A stretch of 41,120 bases of DNA from Verrucomicrobiales bacterium (GTDB taxonomy: Bacteria > Verrucomicrobiota > Verrucomicrobiia > Limisphaerales > CAIMTB01), in assembly GCA_016795425.1 (NCBI GenBank), contig JAEUHG010000166.1, positions 1 through 41,120 on the forward strand. The letters run 5' to 3'. A model generated the notes under the pieces. It was given only the letters and a program-made list of their open reading frames with translations. It searched no databases and was not told where the DNA came from. Shown here piece by piece: positions 25,080-32,310 of the stretch (its first letter is position 1; each line of letters opens with the position of its first letter). A program made the translations under genes and the position numbers.

Positions 25080-26537
25080 ATGAATTCTCGACTGCCGGTC
25101 CTTTTCAGTCTTGGTTGCCTCCTCACCTTCGCCACCCGGGCGGACCCGGTCCTTGATTGGAATGACTTGATGATCGATGGCATTCGCGTCGACAACAGCG
25201 GTCCCACGCTCAGCACGCGCAACCTCGCCATCCTGCACACGGCGATCTACGACGCTGTCAATTCCGTCGCCCAAACCCATCAACCTTATCGCTTTCGGCT
25301 CACACCGCCGCCCAACACCTCGGCCGCCGCTGCCGCGGTCGGCGCGGCCTACCAGATCACCACGATCCTCTATCCCACGCTGCGCGCCCACGCCGACGAT
25401 CTCTACGAAAACTTCGTCGCCACCGCCCCCGACCCCGTCGCCCTCACGAATGGACTGAATCTGGGACGCGACATCGCACAGAAAGTCCTGGCGTCACGCG
25501 CGGCGGATGGTTCGCAAACCGAGGTGCCCTACATTCCCAGCGATGAACCCGGCCAATGGCGGCGAACCCCGCCATTCTTTCGACCGCCCCTCACGCCTCA
25601 GTGGCGATTCGTTGAGCCGTTCTGCATTCCTTCGTTAGACCCTTTCCTTCCGCCACCGCCACCGGCGTTGAATAGCGCCGAATACGCGGAGTCATTGAAT
25701 CAGGTAAAAGCCCTCGGCAGCGCGAACAGCACCGTGCGTACCGAGGAACAAAGTCTCATCGCCCGGTTCTGGTCCGACTTCAGTTATACCTCGATGCCCC
25801 CGGGTCACTGGCACCTCATCGCGACAACCATCGCCATCGACCAAGGCAATACGCTCGAGGAGAACGCGCGCCTCTTCGCGCTTCTCAGCCTCGCCCAGGC
25901 TGATGGCGCCATCCTCTGCTGGGAGGTGAAGTTCCTCTACAACCTTTGGCGCCCCGTCACCGCCATCCAACGCGCGGATGAGGACAACAACCCGCTCACT
26001 GAGGCCGACCCGACTTGGACCCAATTCCTGCCGTCGCCTCCTTTCCCAGCCTATACCAGCGGTCACAGCACCTTCAGCAAAGCCAGTTCCCAGGTGCTCA
26101 CCCATTTTTACGGCACCGATGCGATCACGTTCACCGCCAGTTCTGATACCTTGCCCGGCGTGTTCCGGACCTTTGACAGCCTCGCCGTCTGCGCCGACGA
26201 GGTCGGCATGAGCCGCATTTACGGCGGATTTCACTTCATGTTCGACAACGTTCAGGGCAAGGCCACCGGCGGCGCCATTGGGGATTACGTGTTCGCGAAC
26301 TTCCTGCTCCCGGACACCTCACTTCCTGTCGTCCGCATCGAAGGCATGACTAACGGAGCCCCGATTCTTCGAATCCATGGCCACGTGGGTGCGGCCTGCG
26401 AGGTTCAGGCCTCCGACAATCTTGGGCATTCCTGGACGACGATCTCCACCGGCACCGCAGTGCCAGGAGGTATCACCGTCGTCGACTCCTCCGCGGTCGA
26501 CAGGCCGCAACGTTTCTTCCGCGTCATCGAACGCTAG
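25080..26537 (+). CDS. Secreted vanadium-dependent haloperoxidase / PAP2-type protein
   Basis: The 485-residue protein has a signal peptide (residues 1-21) and the core of vanadium haloperoxidases, which share their fold with PAP2 phosphatases. The anion-binding signature is complete: K-x6-RP (Lys284, Arg291), a TSGHS form of PSGH (His329) and SR-x5-H (Arg379, His385). The start of the domain reads TRNLAILHTAIYDAVNS. Residues from about 415 form a separate C-terminal module ending PQRFFRVIER, similar to the end of the convergent LVIVD protein. AAAGGA sits about 8 bases before the ATG. Whether it oxidises halides or hydrolyses phosphate cannot be decided from motifs alone. Confidence 0.88.
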   Translation: MNSRLPVLFSLGCLLTFATRADPVLDWNDLMIDGIRVDNSGPTLSTRNLAILHTAIYDAVNSVAQTHQPYRFRLTPPPNTSAAAAAVGAAYQITTILYPTLRAHADDLYENFVATAPDPVALTNGLNLGRDIAQKVLASRAADGSQTEVPYIPSDEPGQWRRTPPFFRPPLTPQWRFVEPFCIPSLDPFLPPPPPALNSAEYAESLNQVKALGSANSTVRTEEQSLIARFWSDFSYTSMPPGHWHLIATTIAIDQGNTLEENARLFALLSLAQADGAILCWEVKFLYNLWRPVTAIQRADEDNNPLTEADPTWTQFLPSPPFPAYTSGHSTFSKASSQVLTHFYGTDAITFTASSDTLPGVFRTFDSLAVCADEVGMSRIYGGFHFMFDNVQGKATGGAIGDYVFANFLLPDTSLPVVRIEGMTNGAPILRIHGHVGAACEVQASDNLGHSWTTISTGTAVPGGITVVDSSAVDRPQRFFRVIER

Positions 26538-26593
26538 TATCGCCGACCACCTTGAGGTCCATGCGCCGCCGTCGCTTCGCCTGCCTCTGAGCC

Positions 26594-28762
26594 TCACGGC
26601 TGGCGCACTCGGAAAAAGCGCGCGTCCTGTCGGGTCGCTGGATCAATGACCTCCAATGGCAAGGTGGCCGTGTTCGTCGATAAAATCTGTGACCAGTTTC
26701 CTCCCGCACCGAGCCGGTCCGTTGCCTCAATCGTGAACGGCAGGGCCAAATCGCCCTCCGTCACCTGCAGAGCGGTGCGACCACCAGGAAACGACGGAAA
26801 TGCGCTCAGTCCATATCGCCCGATGGCCGCCAAAGGCGTGCCGTTCGCAATCACTAGCGCTCGCGGAATCCAATAGCCCCGGGGATCGACAGAAAAACCC
26901 AGGGACCGGCCAGATGCCCGCAAATCCAATAGTTCCAAACCGCCAGAGCCCAACACATAGAGCAAGGTCTCATCGGCCAACGCGACCTCCCAGGCTGCAT
27001 CCGCTACGGGGTATTCTCCCAGCTTCGCCGGTTGCGCTGGGTCTGAAATGTCCACCACGAGGACACGCGACGTGCCGTTGGCCACATAGGCACGACTGCC
27101 CTGAAGAGCGACGCCGCTGACCACCCCGCCGACATCGACAGAACCGCGCACCCGAGGATTCGTTGCCTCCGCCACCTCCAGAACCTGGAGGGTCGGTCCG
27201 TAACCCAGACACGCCCGACCCGCGTCCACCGCCAGATCGCCCAGCGGATAGCGGGCCGCACCGGCAGCCGTGTCGCCGACAAAGTCCAGCCCCGCCACGA
27301 CCGCCTCTTCTCCCGCGGTCGAGATAGTCACGATATCCAATCGATTGGTCGTTGGGCCGGCCGCCGATGTCCCTCGCAAGTATCCCACGTACACGTGGCC
27401 CTGTTCGGCCTCGAGCACGGGATAAATCACACCCACCGCGGATCCCAGATCGACCCGTCGCAATTCCTTGGGTTGGTTCGGCTCCGTGGTATCAATAATG
27501 ACCAACTCCCCCTTGCCGCGTCCGGCCTCAACACTCACGAACGCCCGCCCTTCCGATGCCGCGACGGCGACCGCACGCCCTCCCACCTCCACGTGCGCTG
27601 CGTAACGCGGCGCCGACGGATGCGACATATCCATCAGGTGGAATCCGGTCGTGGGATCCACCACGAACGCCAAATGCCCCTGAACCGCCAGCCCTTGCGC
27701 CGATCGGATCGGTTCGGCAATCGACACCCGCTTCGGTGCCGCCGGCGTCGACACATCATACGTCACCAACCCCAGATTCACGTCGCAAACATAAGCTCGA
27801 CCAACTCCCACCGATGCGGTGCGCGCCGCTCCGGAGATCGTCGCCACCGCCACCGGCGCCGATACCGTCGTCACGTCCACCACCTGAACGCCCGTGTCGG
27901 TGCTGACGTAAGCAAATCCGCCATCCACGCTGACTGCGCTGGCGCGGGCCCCTGGAAACCGCAGGCGCGCCAACTCGCGCGGGGCTGGCGCGGATGCGAC
28001 ATCCAGGATGATCAATCCTTCCGTGCCACCGGCTCCAAGAACCTCGCTGCCCGATGAGGCCAATCCCCCAAAAACCAGCAGTCCCAAATCCAAACCTCCG
28101 CGAGCCAACAGCCGATCCGGGTTCGATATGTCGACCACTCGAAAACTTCCGTCGACGGCCAGACACGCGCGATTGCTGGAGATGGTCACGCTCCACGCCG
28201 TGCCCCCCAGCCCAAGATTGGCGCGCAGGCGCGGGGCTTCGGGGTTCGACACATCGACCACGTGTAGTCCATCGATGCCGGCGGCCAGGTACGCATTGCC
28301 CCGATGAATCACCACATCCGAATTAAACCAATTGGTGCGTTCGAGAATTCCTGCCACGCGTGGCACCGAGGGCGCCCGGTTGTCGATGACGTAAAACTGC
28401 CCGATATACTGACTCCCCCGCGTGCCGCCGGTCAGGAGATAAGTGAAGCCGTTGGTCGCCGCCACCGCCCGCATCGGCAATTCGAACCGTAAGGAGGCCA
28501 GGTAGTCGGGGCGATCCACGGCCGCGAGATTCTTCCATTGCAGGTCGAATTCCCCCATCACCGCGGCCACGTCACCATCCACCACGACATCGTCGACTCG
28601 TCCCGCCGGATGCGACGGCACGGCCGCGAATCGTATGGGGGCGAGCGCCGGTGTCGCAGCAGCCGTAGCGGTGGCTGTAGGAACCAGCCACGAGGCGATC
28701 ATCATCTGGAACCAAATGGTCCCGAGCCACCCGAAGAACCCGCGTTGTTGAATGCTTCGCAT
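26594..28762 (-). CDS. Secreted LVIVD-repeat beta-propeller protein
   Basis: The 722-residue protein has an N-terminal hydrophobic export signal (about residues 10-40). It then carries a long series of about 40-50-residue repeats of the form 'G.AYVA....GL.VVDVS.P..P', the LVIVD beta-propeller repeat. Examples are AYLAAGIDGLHVVDVSNPEA, AYVCDVNLGLVTYDVSTPAA and AYVANGTSRVLVVDISDPAQ. The C-terminus (TIEATDRLGAGGNWSQI to FFRVRQP) is a separate small beta module shared with the haloperoxidase. No catalytic residues are recognised; a surface binding or scaffold role is likely. It is convergent with the haloperoxidase gene, with a 56-base gap. Confidence 0.85.
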   Translation of the reverse strand: MRSIQQRGFFGWLGTIWFQMMIASWLVPTATATAAATPALAPIRFAAVPSHPAGRVDDVVVDGDVAAVMGEFDLQWKNLAAVDRPDYLASLRFELPMRAVAATNGFTYLLTGGTRGSQYIGQFYVIDNRAPSVPRVAGILERTNWFNSDVVIHRGNAYLAAGIDGLHVVDVSNPEAPRLRANLGLGGTAWSVTISSNRACLAVDGSFRVVDISNPDRLLARGGLDLGLLVFGGLASSGSEVLGAGGTEGLIILDVASAPAPRELARLRFPGARASAVSVDGGFAYVSTDTGVQVVDVTTVSAPVAVATISGAARTASVGVGRAYVCDVNLGLVTYDVSTPAAPKRVSIAEPIRSAQGLAVQGHLAFVVDPTTGFHLMDMSHPSAPRYAAHVEVGGRAVAVAASEGRAFVSVEAGRGKGELVIIDTTEPNQPKELRRVDLGSAVGVIYPVLEAEQGHVYVGYLRGTSAAGPTTNRLDIVTISTAGEEAVVAGLDFVGDTAAGAARYPLGDLAVDAGRACLGYGPTLQVLEVAEATNPRVRGSVDVGGVVSGVALQGSRAYVANGTSRVLVVDISDPAQPAKLGEYPVADAAWEVALADETLLYVLGSGGLELLDLRASGRSLGFSVDPRGYWIPRALVIANGTPLAAIGRYGLSAFPSFPGGRTALQVTEGDLALPFTIEATDRLGAGGNWSQILSTNTATLPLEVIDPATRQDARFFRVRQP

Positions 28763-28887
28763 GTGAGAAACCGCTTCTACCGGCCAGGCCAGCCCGGATC
28801 CGGGTGGAGGATCCCGTGCCAGCTCGAAGGGGATTGCGGCGCGGCATGGAACCCGATTCCCGAGGGATGATCAAGCCGCGCGAACAA

Positions 28888-28906
28888 ATCGGTCGCCAGA
28901 ACCGAT
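28888..28906 (-). terminator. Possible terminator after the hscB-like gene
   Basis: A perfect 6-bp stem, ATCGGT (28888-28893) and ACCGAT (28901-28906), encloses a 7-base loop and on the minus strand is followed by TTGTT. It lies 53 bases after the hscB stop codon, in the 196-base gap before the LVIVD gene. The stem is short and the T-tract interrupted. Apart from it and a 12-base CCCGGATCCGGG palindrome, this gap holds nothing I recognise. Confidence 0.3.
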
Positions 28907-28958
28907 CTCATCCCTGACTCCAATTCCGCATTTCCTCCGCAACCCGACGGGAACTCCA

Positions 28959-29582
28959 TCAAACCGACGCCAATTGCACCGAGCGCTCCTGCACCTGCTC
29001 GGTCCATCGGGCGGCATAACTCAATACCCTGTATATCTCCTCCAACCGGGTGAGCGGCAGAGAGGATCGCCGCTTTTCCACGTCGTCGGCGGCGGCGTTC
29101 TCCCAGAGGGGATTCATGCTGCGGAGTTCCTCATCCAACGTCGCTACAAGTGCGTTCACTTTGCCCTGCAGCGCCTGCAGCTTCTCGGTCCATTCCAAGC
29201 CCTGGGCGAACCATCGCACTTTCAGCATGGGAGAGGTCACGGCCCGCCGGCGCTCCAAGAATCCATCCACGTCGCGACACAACTGCCCGACTTCGACGAA
29301 GAGATCCATCGTTCCGGCCGGCAGTCGCTGTATGTCCTTGGGCCTGCTGCCGAGTTCCAGTTCCAACAGATGAAGAAGTCGCGACCGCGGCTCGCGTAAT
29401 CCTTGATAGGCGGCGTTCAACTCGGCGTAGCGCTGACTCGCCGACTCCCGGTCGGCCTCGGAACCGGAATGAAAGCGATCAGGATGCGCGGTACCCGACC
29501 GCTCCAGAAACTTGGCTTTCAATGCCGCGGCGTCGAGCCAAGGCCGTCTCGACTCTGCCAACAGCGCGTAGAAATCGGTCAT
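28959..29582 (-). CDS. hscB: HscB-like J-domain co-chaperone
   Basis: The 207-residue product (start MTDFYALL at 29582) has an N-terminal J domain with the essential HPD tripeptide at residues 33-35 (AHPDRF). It also has the HscB pattern 'YAELNAAYQGLREPRSRLLHLL'. The C-terminal half is helical and charged, like the HscB domain that binds the Fe-S scaffold IscU. HscB stimulates the HscA Hsp70 during Fe-S cluster transfer. The gene follows an IscA-type carrier by 36 bases on the same strand, which supports an Fe-S role. No iscU, iscS or hscA is present here. The open frame extends five residues upstream of the chosen start. Confidence 0.87.
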   Translation of the reverse strand: MTDFYALLAESRRPWLDAAALKAKFLERSGTAHPDRFHSGSEADRESASQRYAELNAAYQGLREPRSRLLHLLELELGSRPKDIQRLPAGTMDLFVEVGQLCRDVDGFLERRRAVTSPMLKVRWFAQGLEWTEKLQALQGKVNALVATLDEELRSMNPLWENAAADDVEKRRSSLPLTRLEEIYRVLSYAARWTEQVQERSVQLASV

Positions 29583-29618
29583 GAGACGCGGTGCCAATCG
29601 AAAACCCGCCGCCGGCCC

Positions 29619-30023
29619 TCACGCACTAAAACTCTCACCGCAGGAACAGCTCGTCGCGGCGTTGGGATTCTTGACTTTGAACCCGCCCCCCTGAAGCGCC
29701 TCCACATAGTCGAGTTCTGAACCGGTCACATACAGTGCGCTCTTGGGATCCACCACCACCTGAACACCAGCCGATTCCACCAGGATGTCCCGGTTCTGCG
29801 GGCGGTCCTGCAAATCCATCTTGTACTGAAGTCCTGAACAACCGCCTCCGATTACGGCCACTCGCAGCACCCCCGTTGGGCGCCCCTGCTTGCCGAGCAA
29901 CGATCGTACCTTTTCTGCCGCCGGCACCGTCAGGCGTATCAGACGTTCATCCCCGCGCCGAACCGTCGAGGCGGCGGGGGGCGTGGTTCCAGGGGCGGGA
30001 GCTGCAGCCGTTCCGGCAATCAT
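29619..30023 (-). CDS. IscA/ErpA-type iron-sulfur cluster carrier
   Basis: This 134-residue A-type carrier has the three conserved cysteines: Cys62 in GGGCSGLQY and Cys126/Cys128 in SCSCGESF. The family stretch VDPKSALYVTGSELDYVE and GGGFKVKNPNA is intact. An N-terminal extension of about 28 residues rich in Ala, Pro and Thr precedes the domain (RLIRLTVPAAEKV), so the true start could be further in. A-type carriers deliver Fe-S clusters to target apoproteins. It heads a probable two-gene unit with the hscB-like gene. iscA and erpA types cannot be separated confidently by eye. Confidence 0.93.
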   Translation of the reverse strand: MIAGTAAAPAPGTTPPAASTVRRGDERLIRLTVPAAEKVRSLLGKQGRPTGVLRVAVIGGGCSGLQYKMDLQDRPQNRDILVESAGVQVVVDPKSALYVTGSELDYVEALQGGGFKVKNPNAATSCSCGESFSA

Positions 30024-30055
30024 GTGGCCAGCAACCTAGTGAGCGAACCCGTCAC

Positions 30056-30393
30056 CGTCAACGGGACCGTCTATTTGAGGGAAGAGGGGTTGGGGAAGTG
30101 GGAAGCGCGGGCGGGCATGGGGCACGGAGAATAGCGATGCGCCGGCAACTTTGCCCAGAATCGGTCGAAGTCTCCCGCCTCCCTGCCAACCCTTCCGGGG
30201 TAGCCCCGGAGTCCGTGAAGACTCCGGGGCCGTGCCCCTCGCTGCGCACCGTGGGCCCCTCCACGGTTAGAGCGCGCAGCGCCCAAATCCGGATCCCGTC
30301 CTCACTCAGTTGCGGTGGGAGGGGCCACTTCTGCGGATCCTTCATTCCCACCGGCTCCTTTGTCTCCCGGCTACCCCATGATCGTCAACGGGA
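30056..30393. repeat. 11-base direct repeats bracketing the hairpin segment
   Basis: CGTCAACGGGA occurs exactly at 30056-30066 and again at 30383-30393, 327 bases apart in the same orientation. The bases on either side differ, so the identity is exactly 11. It could be a target-site duplication left by an inserted element, or a paired protein-binding site. I found no terminal inverted repeats just inside the copies, so insertion is only a hypothesis. Confidence 0.4.
30195..30281. repeat. Compact multi-hairpin element, non-coding
   Basis: Three inverted repeats are packed into 87 bases. A small stem pairs CCGGGG (30195-30200) with CCCCGG (30204-30209). It competes with a perfect 10-bp stem, CCCCGGAGTC (30204-30213) and GACTCCGGGG (30220-30229), around a 6-base loop. 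Ten bases later a bipartite 15-bp stem follows. Its inner part is ACCGTGG/CCACGGT (30248-30254 and 30261-30267). Its outer part is CGCTGCGC/GCGCAGCG (30240-30247 and 30274-30281), separated by a 6-base bulge on one side. It could be a REP-like dispersed repeat, a structured RNA or a bidirectional terminator. The sequence alone does not decide between these. Confidence 0.6.
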
Positions 30394-30537
30394 AGGGCTG
30401 ACCGTCGGTTGGGAACGACTTCGCAACCAAGGGTCTGCCTCCCGGGTGCCCGGCCTGCGGTCGACCACATTTCCCGCGCCAATCGCGCAAGTCCCATGTA
30501 ACCCGCTCCCCATGGGTCGCGTCGACCCTAGCAGCCT

Positions 30538-32310
30538 GTGCCGTTCCACCCATTGAGTTCCAGCCGCCGCCCGGCCGGTCGGCCTGTTTTTACCCTCGGC
30601 TTCATCCTTGCGTTGTCGGCCTTTTTCACGGGCTGCGCCCCGCGTCGATACGAGCGGGCCGCCGACCGTGAAGTTTACCGCATCATCCAGCAGGCCGAGC
30701 AGACCGTCTTCGGTGCCACCAACACCTTCACGATCGCCACGCCCTATTCGGCACGGGATCCCAAGGAAATCCCCGCCGCCGAGATCATCGAGAACCGCAG
30801 CCAGACCAATCGCCGCGTCTTGCGCCTCGAAGACGCCCTCCAACTGGGGATCCAGCACAGCCGCGAATACCAAACCCAGAAGGAACGGCTCTACCTCTCC
30901 GCCCTCAGCCTCACCGGCTCCCGGTACGAGTTCTCGCCCCAGTTCTTCGCCGAGTCCGAAGGCACCCTCGCGGGCACCACCGGCGGACCAGACACCGGCT
31001 CGCTCAAGACCCAAATCGGTGTGTCACAACTTCTTCGCACGGGCGGTCGGCTCAGCGTCTCTCTCGCCAATGACCTCCTCCGCTGGTTCACCGGCTGGTC
31101 ACCTTCCGGTGGTAACAATACGCGCGACACCGCCGTCAATGTCCTCTCGGTGAATCTCAGCCAACCCATCCTTCGCGGCTTCGGACGGATGAATCCCCAG
31201 GTCGAAGCCCTCACGCAAAGCGAACGCAATGTCATCTATGCCGTTCGCACCTTCAGCCAGTACCAACGCCAATTCGCCGTCGACATTGTCAACGCCTACT
31301 TCGGCCTCCTCCGACAGAAGGACACCGTTCGTAACAACTACACCAACTACCTCCGGCGCGCCGACTTCACCGTCTACAACGAGGCCAGGGCTGTCGACCG
31401 CGCCAGCCGCCTCCAGGTCGACGAAGCCCGCTCCCAGGAACTCAACGCCCGCATCAGCTACGTCAATTCCCTCGCCGCCTACCTCAACGCTGCCGCCGCT
31501 TTCAAACTGCGCCTCGGCCTCCCCCAGTCCGAAGAGGTCTTCTTTGACGACACCGACCTCCGCGACCTTGCCAAGGCCGGGTTGCTGCCAGTCGAAATCG
31601 ATCGCCATGCCGCCTTCCGCCTCTCCACCGCCAAGCACTTGGATATTCTCACCGCCATCGACCGGTTCGAGGACACCAAACGCAAACTCCGCCTCGCCGC
31701 CGACCAACTCAAACCCGGCCTCATCTTCAACGGCGGCGCCAGCGTCCAGTCCGAGGAACCCTATGACTACGCCAACTTCGACCTCGACAGAGTGCGGTAT
31801 GACGCCGGGCTGAAACTCGATCTGCCTCTCGATCGGCTGCGGGAACGCAATAATTACCGCGCGGCCCGGGTTGATTTCGAAGCCGAAATCCGAAGCCTGG
31901 CCAACACCCTCGACACCTTTCGGCGGGATATCGACGACGGCCTGCGCAACCTCGAACAGCAGCGTCTCAACCTGCTCAGCCGCCAGGAAGCCCTCGCCGT
32001 CGCCACCAGCCGCGAAGAAAATAGCCGCCTCTCCTTCGAAGCCGGCCGGGCCACCATCCGCGATGTGCGCGATTCGCAGGACGCCCTCATCGAAGCCCAG
32101 AACGAAGTCACCTTCACTCTCGTCAATTACCTTCAAGCCCGGCTGTTCCTGCTCCTCGACATGGGCGTGCTCAAGACGGACGAAACCGCCTTTTGGCTGA
32201 AGGACCCGCTCCAAGACGTCGTCACCCCGGAAATGCGCGGCCCGTCCCCACTGCAAATGCCCCGCGACACTCTCATCCCGCCCAACCAGTTCATCGAGCC
32301 TCCCCAATGA
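30538..32310 (+). CDS. TolC-family outer membrane efflux lipoprotein
   Basis: The 590-residue product opens an efflux operon. It uses GTG 30538, or possibly TTG 30553. A lipoprotein signal ends at FFTGC (Cys33). The rest is the long alpha-helical TolC fold with two outer-membrane-efflux repeats: the first around RVLRLEDALQLGIQHSREYQ, the second from about residue 360. The characteristic GRATIRDVRDSQDALIEAQN and LVNYLQARLFLLLDMG lie near the C-terminus. It should form the outer-membrane channel of a tripartite pump. Its stop overlaps the adaptor start as ATGA. No promoter was recognised upstream. Confidence 0.92.
   Translation: MPFHPLSSSRRPAGRPVFTLGFILALSAFFTGCAPRRYERAADREVYRIIQQAEQTVFGATNTFTIATPYSARDPKEIPAAEIIENRSQTNRRVLRLEDALQLGIQHSREYQTQKERLYLSALSLTGSRYEFSPQFFAESEGTLAGTTGGPDTGSLKTQIGVSQLLRTGGRLSVSLANDLLRWFTGWSPSGGNNTRDTAVNVLSVNLSQPILRGFGRMNPQVEALTQSERNVIYAVRTFSQYQRQFAVDIVNAYFGLLRQKDTVRNNYTNYLRRADFTVYNEARAVDRASRLQVDEARSQELNARISYVNSLAAYLNAAAAFKLRLGLPQSEEVFFDDTDLRDLAKAGLLPVEIDRHAAFRLSTAKHLDILTAIDRFEDTKRKLRLAADQLKPGLIFNGGASVQSEEPYDYANFDLDRVRYDAGLKLDLPLDRLRERNNYRAARVDFEAEIRSLANTLDTFRRDIDDGLRNLEQQRLNLLSRQEALAVATSREENSRLSFEAGRATIRDVRDSQDALIEAQNEVTFTLVNYLQARLFLLLDMGVLKTDETAFWLKDPLQDVVTPEMRGPSPLQMPRDTLIPPNQFIEPPQ

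Larger units (their letters stand above)
30024..30537. other. Gene-free stretch between iscA-like gene and TolC operon
   Basis: These 514 bases contain no convincing gene. The open frames here (for example 30058-30351 minus) have a composition dominated by the hairpins and show no domain. The stretch must hold the divergent promoters of the Fe-S genes and of the efflux operon, but I could not identify them. Its notable contents are the hairpin element at 30195-30281 and an 11-base direct repeat, both listed separately. Confidence 0.7.

Noticed and set aside
30058..30351. 97-codon minus-strand frame in the hairpin region
   Set aside because: Its sequence is imposed by the inverted repeats and it has no recognisable fold or ribosome-binding site.
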